Of a stretch of DNA of 64,000 nt, positions 55,203 to 64,000 are shown one piece after another. The notes beneath the pieces are model-generated. The model saw only the letters and a program-made list of their open reading frames with translations. It did not search any database and had not been told where the DNA came from. The stretch lies in NCBI RefSeq assembly GCF_034702125.1, contig NC_085869.1, forward strand, positions 20,596,177 through 20,660,176, written 5' to 3'. The DNA is from Engraulis encrasicolus (taxonomy: Eukaryota > Chordata > Actinopteri > Clupeiformes > Engraulidae). Each line of letters begins with the position of its first letter. The first letter of the stretch is position 1. The position numbers were made by a program, and so were the translations under genes.

Positions 55203-55786
55203 CAGAGGTGGAAGAAGTACTGAAGTTGTGTACTTAAGTAAAAGTAGAAGTACCCTGCGAAAAAATTACTCAAGTGAAAGTAAAAGTTGTTTCCCAAAAA
55301 CGTACTTAAGTAAAAGTCCTAAGTACTAACTTTTAAATGTACTTTTCAGTACAAAAGTACAAGTAGGCCTACTCACGCAATGGCTGTCTTTCTCCATGTC
55401 TACCTACTTGATCCAATAGGAAAAAGTGTCTGCAACGGTTTTCGGTTCTATTTGAACATGACTATGGAGTCCTGTTAATGTTTTTAAAATATATTTTCTG
55501 TCTGGGTGTCAATTTGGAAGAGGGGCTTGGTCCCGCCTCCCTGCCCGCAGCTGAGGCTACTGAAATATCCACGAAACACAACAGGAAAACCTAGGATAAA
55601 TGTAACTAGTAACAAAGTCTTCTCCTAGAAATGTAAGGAGTAGAAAGTACAAGTAATTGTCAAAAAATGTAATTGAGTAAAAGTAAAAGTCTGCATTTTT
55701 ATTTTTACTCAAGTAAGTACAAATTCCAGAAAAAACTACTTAAGTACAGTAACGAAGTAAAAATACTTAGTTACGTTCCACCTCTG
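55203..55786. mobile_element. hAT MITE with CAGAGGTGGAAGAAGTACT ends, inside a SINE
   Basis: CAGAGGTGGAAGAAGTACT and CGTTCCACCTCTG are inverted ends. AAGTAAAAGT and ACTTAAGTA words repeat in both halves. Perfect duplications CATTTGGG flank it (55195-55202 and 55787-55794). The duplicated sequence is part of a subfamily B SINE that continues on the right. Confidence 0.92.
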
Positions 55787-55940
55787 CATTTGGGCTTGCA
55801 TGCCCATGGGGACCCTGGTTCGAGTCCGGACGGGATCATTTCCCAATCCTACCCCATCTCTCTCCGCATTCACTTCCTGTCACTCTCCACTGTCCTATCT
55901 GCAATAAAGGCAAAAAGCCCATAAAAATATCTTTTAAAAA
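55787..55940 (+). mobile_element. tRNA-derived SINE, subfamily B, 5' part displaced
   Basis: CATTTGGGCTTGCATGCCCA, GGTTCGAGTCC and a CTTCCTGTCACTCTCC body end in AATAAAGGCAAAAAGCCC. Its first bases lie to the left of the inserted 55203-55786 element. Confidence 0.82.
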
Positions 55941-56008
55941 AAGAGACTTGCCCCATTATAAGGGAGAAGTGAAATAGTGGAGCTCCATCCTCTTTTAAAA
56001 GTCATTAA

Positions 56009-56165
56009 TTAGGCCTTGCAGTGGCTCTAACGGTAGGGCACTAGACTGCTATGCTGGAGACACGCGTTCGTCTGCCGATCCCTCCTCGTCTCTCTCCCCA
56101 CTCATTGCCTGTCTGTCCTTCACTCTCCTGTCCTGAATGAAGGCAAAAAAGCCTAAAAAAAATTA
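56009..56165 (+). mobile_element. tRNA-derived SINE, subfamily A, diverged
   Basis: AGGCCTTGCAGTGGCTCTAA, GGTAGGGCACTAGACTGC and the tail GAAGGCAAAAAAGCC match the family. The B-box region (GCGTTCGTCTGCC) is damaged. Confidence 0.75.
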
Positions 56166-56520
56166 AAGGAATAGGCTGCTCACGCATACCGGTAGCAGTG
56201 AATAGATCCACCTGCTTCTGATACCTGCTAATGAATGGTCATTATCATGTCCTGGGCCTTTGTATCTCAGTCCTGGGAGTGGGAGCTAGAGTGGCACAAG
56301 CCTGATGGTAGTGCTGTGTGTCTCTAAGGTCACAGCACACAAATGCGAGTGTTTTGTCGGTACCTGTGAAGATGATGGGCCACTGACAGGCACTGGACAG
56401 GCAGGGAATTGAGTGATTTCTTCAGAAGGTGAGAATGCTTTTCACACTCCAGAAAACCCTGACATGCACACTACATCTGAAAGGTAACTCTCAGTAACAA
56501 AGCGTGCCCAAAAGTTCCCC

Positions 56521-57240
56521 GCTTCTCCCCTCTATTCCCCATCCTCCTCCTCTCCCTCCTCCATTCCCCATCCTCCTCCACCCCCCCTCCTCCTCCTCTT
56601 CCTCCTCCCCCTCTTCCACCTCCATTACCCCTCCTCCTCTTCCTTCTCCTTCTCTTCCTCCCCCCTCCTCCTCTATCTCCTCCTCCTCCTCTTCCTTCTC
56701 CTCCTCTCCCTCCACCTCCTCCTCCTCTACCCCCTCTTCCTCCTCTTCCTCCCACTCCTCCCCCCCTTCTCCTCCCCCTCCTCCTCCCATACCCCTCCTC
56801 CTCCTCTTCCCCTTCCTCCTCTTCCACCCCCATCCCCCTACTTCTCCACCTCCCACTCCTCCTGTTCCTCTGCCCCCTCTTCCTTCTCCTCCTCCTCCAT
56901 ACCCCCTGATCCTCCTTCTCTCCCCTCCTCCTCCTCCTCCTCCTCCACCATCTCCGTCTCCACCATTCTCCCTCCTCCTCCATTCCTCCTCCTCCTCCTT
57001 CACCTCCGTCTCCACCATTCCTCCTCCTCCTCCTCCTCCTCCTCCATTCCCCCTCTTCCTCCTCCTCCTCCGCCTGCACCATTCACCCCCCTCCTTCTCC
57101 ACTTCCTCCTCCACCCCATTCTCCTCCTCCTTTTCCTTCTACTCTTCCTCCTCCTCCTCCTCACACTCTTTCTCCTCCTCCATCCTCCTCCTCCTCCTCC
57201 TCCTCCACCCCCTCCTCCTCCTCCTCCTGCACCATCTCCA
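56521..57240 (+). repeat. 720-bp polypyrimidine (CCT)n tract
   Basis: Almost every base of the + strand is C or T, mainly CCT/TCC with few purines until ATGTTTTGG at 57251. Such tracts can form intramolecular triplex DNA. Open frames of about 200-320 codons on both strands are compositional artefacts. Confidence 0.95.
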
Positions 57241-59593
57241 TCGCCACCACAATGTTTTGGAGGTTGAATCTAAATCAGTACAGATGCTGTCCCCTTTACA
57301 TGAAATGGCTTCTTCCATTTTCCGTTGTCTGTCAGCCATTTTCCCCATTAGAGGAAATGGTCTGAATATAGAGACCTCTGCAATGGCTCCTAGTGACTCA
57401 CATCGCCCCATAAACTCAGTTGAAAAACACAGTTTTCAGTGTGATGTCTGTAATGGCAAGAAATAAATCAACAATTTACTTGGGCAGCGCAGAGTCATGC
57501 AGAGGATGAGTTGGCGATGTTTATATTTCTGACATCCACCACACAAATACAGAGACCCTGTGGCCAATAAAAAAAGAGCATCTCAAAGAAAGCAAATCAT
57601 AAAAAACAGTGCAGCACAGTATGAATACAGATAGAAGTGATGGGCATCAGCAAAAAAAAAATAGATTCACAGTCCTTGTCCAAGTAATGAGGTAGTGGAA
57701 CGTAAGAGAGTCCTCACAAATAATGAGTAAGAAAAATACAGTGTGATGGCATTTTTTGTGTATTCTTGAGAAACAGTTTCCATCTTTGGGTATATATCCA
57801 AAGTCTGCAAAAACAAAACAACCCCCGAGGGCAAATCCTTCACTGTGGGCTGTCCTGCAAAATGAAACAGGACCAGCAGTGAATGGTGAAATAATGGTGG
57901 ATAGACCAGGGCTGGGCTGGGGGTAAATAGAAAATGGCCCTGGCATTTATGAGCGGCCTCCTGTGAACTATGGGCCAGCCAGACTCCAAAGTACAAAAAC
58001 CCAACGAAAACACAACAGCCCCTGTGGACAGTTGGCTCAGAGGGAAATTCAATGTGCAAAATGTGTAAAATTAAATGTGTAATGTCTTGAAATGTGTATT
58101 GTCTCACCTGTGTTATGCGTCTTTTACATGGTGAAACTGGAGACATGGGTCCACACTTGTGGACAATAAAGATTCATTCATCATGCCCTTTATGCCTGAT
58201 TAGAAGCGAAAGCCCAACTGGGGAACTCCAACTCCCATTGCCATTGTGACACAGAACTCCACAGAACACAAGTGAAGACTGCACACAGCACACAACAAAA
58301 TTGCATTTATGCCTCATCCGTGCAAGCGGGCAGCCCCCAATGGCGCCCGAAAGGGAGCAGCGGGATGGGACGGTACCATGCTCAGGGTATACCAAGACCA
58401 GGCCTGAATTATTATAAGTGGATCAGCATCTACTGTTTACAATTTCCACACTGTTTTAGTTCAACTGAACATATTTAGTATTTTTCCTCTCCCTCCGCAG
58501 TCTTCCTCCTATAATCTGCCCATCTAATCTCTCTGGTTAATGCATTGCACAGATTGCTCACTTGAACGGGAGGTGGACAAAAAAATGATTCAGAGCCTTT
58601 GCGACGAAAGGATTATTGCATCACTGATGATATTACCAAATCGAGTTAACACAGGTGTTGAAATATGTGTTTTAGGACTGGCGTCGACTTCATTAAGTGC
58701 CATAGTCACGGTGTAGAAACCTTCATATAAACCTTTAGAAATTTCTGAGCGTTAAGTCTGTGGGGTATTAAAACAATAGATCACGCTGCGCTGTAAGTAC
58801 AGAGAAAGACTTAATATACAGCACTGTTGATGTTAGTGTCACACCGTAGTACCAGGTAATGTATCAAGAATGGTGTCTAGCATTTTCTAAGAATATTTGC
58901 TTTCAGATTGATGTGCCTGAGTCATCTTCCCCCTACACCTAAAATAATAAAGTGTTGGAAATGTTATTGGTCTTTATAAACTTACAGAAAGTTGGTGTCC
59001 AGTTCGAATAGTTGTTCATACATTTTCTCTCTTGTCAATATTTTTATCCACCACTGCCATTAAAAAAAAAGATTTTTATATTACTGAAGCAACCTGCCTA
59101 CCATCTGGAACAGTGACTGTAACACCACTCTGTTTATGATCTATCCAGTACCATGGCAACAAGCTGTTTTCTTTCGTTACTCTTAGGCACTGTATACTTC
59201 TCTCTAGTATTCAAAATCCGTGTCCTAACAATGCAAATGTTTTCTTTTCCACTAATGAGATATTCCAAACTTACGCCCTTTTCTTCTCACCCGTCTGTCA
59301 GGAACAACATGTGTTCCAAAACATCGAAATGACTTTGATGAGCATACGAAAATGGCAACTGTGTAGAGGCTGTTTTGTTTCTGTCATTATGCATACATTA
59401 CACACAGGCAGGCATGCAGGAGGCAACCAGAAGCAACTGGGAGAACTGAGAGCGAGAGCAGCTGCAGCATCTTCGATTCTCCTGAAAGCTGTTCTGTGCC
59501 ACAAAACTGGGGTAAATAACTTCTTACAGGATGTGCTTTACTGCAACATTCTCTCTTTAAAAAAAAAAAAAATGACCAACTTTGCATTTCTTC
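57241..59593. other. Intergenic sequence with a possible LINE 3' tail
   Basis: The stretch 58000-58190 ends GTGGACAATAAAGATTCATT then CATCAT, resembling the 3' end of a non-LTR retrotransposon. This is weak. The rest is unassigned. Confidence 0.3.
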
Positions 59594-59601
59594 CAGACAA
59601 C

Positions 59602-59767
59602 CAGAGGCGCATCTTGCCACCAGGCAAGGCAGGCAGCTGCTTGGGGCCCCCAAGCCCTTAGATAGTGAATAACAGCCCACACTTTACCACAGTAGTGGCG
59701 AATTTGGTTCAAATGTTCATTCTTTTGCATTTTTGCTTGGGGCCCCATCTGATCCTAATCGCCTCTG
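59602..59767. mobile_element. hAT MITE, CAGAGG family
   Basis: CAGAGGCGCATCTTG and CTAATCGCCTCTG are inverted ends, flanked by CAGACAAC and CAAACAAC (59594-59601 and 59768-59775, one mismatch). It is about 90 percent colinear by eye with 46717-46884 read on the other strand. Confidence 0.87.
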
Positions 59768-59871
59768 CAAACAACCCTGTAGGGTGTCCCTCTGCAGTGC
59801 TCCCCTTTCGAGAGCCTGGGTCTTTTTCAAGAAGACTACATTGTCTCCTTTTCCCAGTACTACTATACAGG

Positions 59872-60181
59872 CAGGGCCTGATTAACGCACAGGCTAGATA
59901 CATCTGCAGCCTAGGGGCCCCCACCTGCCAAGGGCCCCCCAATTTTCGAAAAGGAGGACAAAATCAACACAATTGGAGAAATGTGACAACATCATGCGGT
60001 TTTGATAGCTTGGTCTGTCGTGTCAAAGGAGCCAAGAGGAGTTTTAATAAGATTTAAAACTCCTCTTGGTTTGTAATAATGATGCCGTCCGTCTCTGTAA
60101 TTTTGTTAAGAAGTATATCTACCATGGGGGCCTACAGGAAACTGTAGCCTAGGGGCCCCAGACCTTCTTAATCCGGCCCTG
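59872..60181. mobile_element. hAT MITE with CAGGGCCTGATTAA ends
   Basis: CAGGGCCTGATTAACGCACA and CTTAATCCGGCCCTG are inverted ends. TATACAGG and TATACTGG flank it (59864-59871 and 60182-60189, one mismatch). GCCTAGGGGCCCC also repeats inverted inside. A short hairpin sits at its centre. Confidence 0.87.
60031..60069. repeat. Perfect 16-bp-arm hairpin in the MITE
   Basis: CCAAGAGGAGTTTTAA and TTAAAACTCCTCTTGG pair around a 6-bp loop. Confidence 0.85.
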
Positions 60182-60189
60182 TATACTGG

Positions 60190-60590
60190 ACAAAAACTGT
60201 GTTTGCCTCCTTGAGTGTACTGTACTCCTTTTCTTCTTTATGATTCGATTACGTCCACATCACTGATCAAGGCGTAAGCTAAATGGAACGGCTGACTCCA
60301 GGAATGAAGTCCAATGTTGTCATCCTGAAGCAGATTTGATTTAAGCGTTGGCGCCTGTTCTCTCCCCTATCTGCTGTGTGGTTTGCATGCTGTGCACTCG
60401 CATAATGTCTTACAATGCACAAGTGCTTAGCACCGCCAAGGATGTCGCTGTACTGTCCATTTTGCATTGTTAGTTCAAGAGTCAATTGGTGAACTAACCT
60501 TTCAAAAATACAATTCAACGCTGGATGAGGTGTGATCGGAAATGCGCAAAGAGGAGCAATGCCAACCAACTGGTTTAGTCCCCCAGCCTA
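60190..60590. other. Unassigned intergenic sequence
   Basis: No gene or repeat is recognised. Confidence 0.35.
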
Positions 60591-60770
60591 TATTTTAGGG
60601 TTTTTTTGCCTTTATTTGATAGGACAGTTGGAGATGGTGAAAGGAAGCGAGTGGGAGAGAGAGATGGGTTAAGATGAGAGGCAAAGAGGCAAATGATCCG
60701 GGCCGGAATTGAACTGGGTCGCCGGCGTAATAACCCAGTGCCCTACCATTAGGCCACGGCAAGGGTGCCT
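60591..60770 (-). mobile_element. tRNA-derived SINE, subfamily A
   Basis: On the minus strand CCTTGCCGTGGCCTAATGGT, GTAGGGCACTGGGTTA and B-box-like CAGTTCAATTCC are followed by the AATAAAGGCAAAAAAACCC tail. Confidence 0.8.
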
Positions 60771-61180
60771 CTTCCTCCTCACCCCAGCTCTACTTCGCTT
60801 CAACTTCAAGAGTTGAATGTAACACTTCTCCAGTTGGGCCTACTCTGTAGCCACTTAACGTATAAATTGTAACGCTGTAATAGCCACTGAAAAAACGTAA
60901 CTACCATAGTATGACATCAACAATGTAACAGTAGTCTACACAGCGCCTTTGGAAATACAGAACGACTTGGTCATTGATGCACACCGTAACGCTGCAATAG
61001 TTACTGAAGAAACTTGACTAGTATGACACCAATGTGACTGTGCACAGGGCCTTTGGTCACTGGCACAACGATTTGGTCATTGCCATTCTGGTAACAGCTA
61101 CTTTATAGCAGGGGTCATGTCTTACTGGGTTACATGTTGAAAAAACACTGTGATACAGTGGCTGGTGCAGGTGTGAGGGA
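60771..61180. other. Unassigned intergenic sequence
   Basis: Two loosely similar halves (GTAACGCTG, AATAG, ACTGAA, AAC words near 60868 and 60985) suggest an old local duplication. No gene. Confidence 0.35.
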
Positions 61181-61188
61181 CAACACAG

Positions 61189-61882
61189 CAGGGGTGGTTC
61201 TAAGGGGTGGCAGGGGGTGGCATTTGCCCCCCCGAAATATGATTTGCCACCCCAATTAAGAGCCCTGATTGTGACCAATAGCCTTAATGCTTGACATCAT
61301 TTCAGACATAGAACTTTAGGTTGCAGGGTTTGGGTTTCACTTTAAGGGATTCACTGTATCACATAAGTGTGTGTGTCAATTATATAGCGTTTATAATTTT
61401 CCCTTAGTGTAGGAGCATGCTAGCCTCGCGAGCCATCCTACGTACTTCCGCCAAAGGATAGGCTCCACTACTGTAGTCTGGCCGTGCTTCTCTGTGGAGT
61501 GCTTGCAGCAGTAGAATTTTGATTGCAACGCCCCCCCAGAAAACAGCCAATAATCGAATACGCCCCCCACGTGGGGACGAAAGGGGGAGAACGCTCGTGA
61601 CAATGACGTACACATCTGCGCCAGAGCCATTGGTCTGCGCTATGTTGTTGTTGAGTAACTGCCAGCGATTGGGTGAGAGGTGTCCAATAATTTCAAACTA
61701 TAATTGAGTGCAAACTTCCTGCTTTCTACAATCGCTTCAGAGCAAACAAATGCCAGACCATAAATACGAAATGAAATGGTAGTATTATGGGATGGTCAGG
61801 ACCAGGCTAGGAGCATGCCCCCCTGAAATACACTTCGCCACCCCTTTGCCATACCAAGAATAAATGTCTGGAACCAACCCTG
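61189..61882. mobile_element. hAT MITE, CAGGGGTGGTTC ends, carrying a nested element
   Basis: CAGGGGTGGTTCTA and TCTGGAACCAACCCTG are inverted ends. Perfect CAACACAG duplications flank it (61181-61188 and 61883-61890). TTGCCACCCC and TTCGCCACCCC arms belong to the host. The interior is interrupted at 61421-61809. Confidence 0.9.
61421..61809. mobile_element. Nested element with TAGCCT ends and 9-bp duplication
   Basis: It begins TAGCCTCGCGAGCCATCC and ends GATGGTCAGGACCAGGCTA. Perfect 9-bp duplications GGAGCATGC flank it (61412-61420 and 61810-61818). The 389-bp body has no recognised coding frame. Confidence 0.82.
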
Positions 61883-61890
61883 CAACACAG

Positions 61891-64000
61891 GAGAAGCATT
61901 GCCAGCCGACTGGTTTAGTCTCCCAGCCAGTGTCCACCTCTACTCTCCCTCCTCCCCCTCCTCCTCCCCCGCCTCCACCCCAGCTCCATCTCCTCCTCTC
62001 CTCCTTCCCCAGCTACGCTGCTAGTCTAAGCTCCTCTGGATCGTAATTATTTATTTAGCTCCCCTGTGATCTGCTCTGTGGCAACACCATCAGAATCTGT
62101 AATGGGACAGGGGAGTACCATGTGACACCAGCTCCTGACAGCAGGCATGCACTGTAAAATGTGCAGTGTTCATTTAACACTGTTCTGAGCAGCATACTAC
62201 AGTACGTACTGTATATGGTCCCACTGAACTTAGTGTTAGATTCAAACCTCTGAGTTTTAAATGAGCACTTAGAGAGATGTATTATTATTTTAAAGCATAT
62301 ATGGCTTTGCTGTGTTAATTCAACACTGAAAGTGTTCAAATTTGAATCGAGTGGGACCATATGTGCTCTGAATAGAGGTGAATCAACACCGCATTAATTA
62401 CTGTGGGCACTCAAATCCCACTCTAGCATTATGGTCATTATGCTGTCGGCTACAATTTGTTAAAAATTCGACATGTGCCATTTAACATTTATTTCTTTAC
62501 ATTGACATACTTCTGTATGTGCATGCCACAAACAGCTCTGATTACAGACAAAGGCAATCGTAGTGAAAGCAGAGATATTGTAATGGCACTCACAACATAC
62601 TGCTGTATCATGAGGCTGAATGTTCAAATGAATAGCCAATCATTGGCCTGTCATGACAGCCTATATTGGGTTCAATATTTGGCATGATTGAGCATTTTCT
62701 TTCCCAGCAGAATCCAAGTGGCAAGTATGTTTTCCCCCTTGCAGACCACTGGGGCAACTGAAACAGTTCCGAATTAATAATTTAGAATTAAATAGTTCCA
62801 TCAAGTTTACTTTGATCTTTCCTTTATTTCCGAATTAAGAGGTGTTTACAAGACATTTTCAAATTAAAATGAATTAATTCGGAATGAAATGCCTCATGTA
62901 AACGTAGTGTTCATTTAACCATCTAGGTACTGACTCCACTGTTACACTGAATGGATATGCTGAAAATGTTGCAGGGTGTTGTTTTAAGCATTACAGACTT
63001 TGTAAAGACTTTGTCCCTAATATAAGACTTTGTCTGAACATTTGAAAAGTCAGAGACGTATGGGGAAACTTCTTAACCAACTTATGAGTCTCTGCCAAGA
63101 GTAAATCATTTGCCAAACTCAATAAACTGAATTGCAATGTTGTTGCCATACCATGCTCCACTGAAACACACATACTGCAGTGAAGAGCTGTCAAAATAAA
63201 CCATTAAAAATAGCTCTTTTGAGATGTTTATTCATTTGGATTGGGTCTGGTCCTATTAACCCGAAATAGACGCCCAAAGGTTTTGTCTATATGGCTGGAC
63301 TACCGATTGACTTGCAGGGAAGGAATTTGATTTAGTGCCCTATAGGAGATAGTGTTTTGATTTGTCTGTCTGTCTGTCAGCTGATATGTCATATACCGGT
63401 AGGTGCCTATTTGTGTATAGAGAAAAGGTATATCACTTGCCTTCTAACCAGTGTGCATCACTGTAACCATAGTTATAGCAGTTATAGCACTAGTGACTGA
63501 GGATCACTACCACCCTGCCAGACAATTGGCTGTGGTATGACCATTTAAAATGGTCTCTACAGTAAGGAGAGGAGCTTTCCCAAACAATTCAGAGCTTTCA
63601 TCAAAAAATTGTGACAATCAGGGATTGTTTGGGATGATGGTAACTGGTGAAAACCAATTTACAGAGGTGCAATGCTCTGTAATTTTCTTCTCTCTTAAAA
63701 GAAAAAATCAAGACATGACAAAATGTGTTGTCTGTCTCACAAACCCAAACATTCCTGAGCGTGGAGCAGCATGTGGATCTTTTCATTACTCCAAAGTTCT
63801 AAGGAGGCATAATGGTAATGGAAATGTTCTTCTCATCTTTAAAGCCTCTTCAATCAAAACATCCTGGTGGAAACCGGACAGGCGTTAGGAGAAATGACAG
63901 TTGTGAAATTGCTTCATCTGAGGGCGCTGAAAAGAGGAGACAGCCGACGATGGGCTGGGCTAGAGGAGGCAAAGAGGATGTTGGGGTAGGGGTTGGGGGA
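61891..64000. other. Intergenic sequence to the window end
   Basis: TATGGTCCCACT at 62213 is mirrored by AGTGGGACCATA ending at 62361, a possible small repeat element. The rest, including several 60-110-codon frames, shows no recognised gene. Confidence 0.35.

Noticed and set aside
56504..57466. Open frames of 200-320 codons on both strands
   Set aside because: They come from the polypyrimidine tract, which has almost no stop codons in any frame.

Overview
The window looks like teleost fish nuclear DNA. It holds one recognisable vertebrate exon with its splice donor, a complete Tc1-type DNA transposon, many short hAT-type elements with 8-bp target duplications, tRNA-derived SINEs, and very long CA/CT dinucleotide tracts. 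I cannot name the species. Nothing suggests bacterial or viral DNA. One unresolved base (N at 7678) marks it as draft assembly sequence.

The only protein-coding feature I can support is the first coding exon of vwc2l (von Willebrand factor C domain containing 2-like, brorin-like), on the minus strand at 18667-19050. It encodes a signal peptide, a short linker, a complete ten-cysteine VWC module and the start of a second one, and ends in a canonical GTAAGA donor in phase 0. Positions below 18667 are therefore intron 1, and later exons must lie beyond base 1 because I found none here. Positions above about 19051 are 5' UTR, promoter or 5' flank. A possible non-coding leader exon with a strong GTAAGT donor ends at 20198. 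No other gene is recognisable in the 44 kb upstream.

Layout: 1-3400 is mostly unique. 3476-3624 is a CA tract. 3988-5604 is a complete Tc1 element nested in a hAT relic. 6898-9014 is a dense nest of inverted-repeat elements. 10014-14490 holds further short DNA transposons, a large foldback and a SINE split by a MITE. 16933-18428 is a 1.5-kb hAT-type element just 3' of the vwc2l exon. 19.1-25.7 kb is the vwc2l 5' flank with long CT/CA tracts. 25.7-36.6 kb mixes SINEs, hAT elements and pyrimidine tracts. 36613-38802 is a 2.19-kb terminal-inverted-repeat element with an internal array of 115-bp units and an 8-bp target duplication. 38.8-64 kb is intergenic, with microsatellites, more SINEs, several hAT MITEs (two families in multiple copies), nested insertions, and a 720-bp polypyrimidine tract at 56521-57240.

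Most open reading frames of 60-320 codons here are translations of simple repeats or chance frames and are not annotated as genes. The interest lies in transposon structure: exact insertion boundaries, nesting order, an unusual array-bearing element, two elements with 9-bp duplications, and hammerhead-ribozyme-like motifs of Penelope type. I did not find a convincing new multi-gene system.
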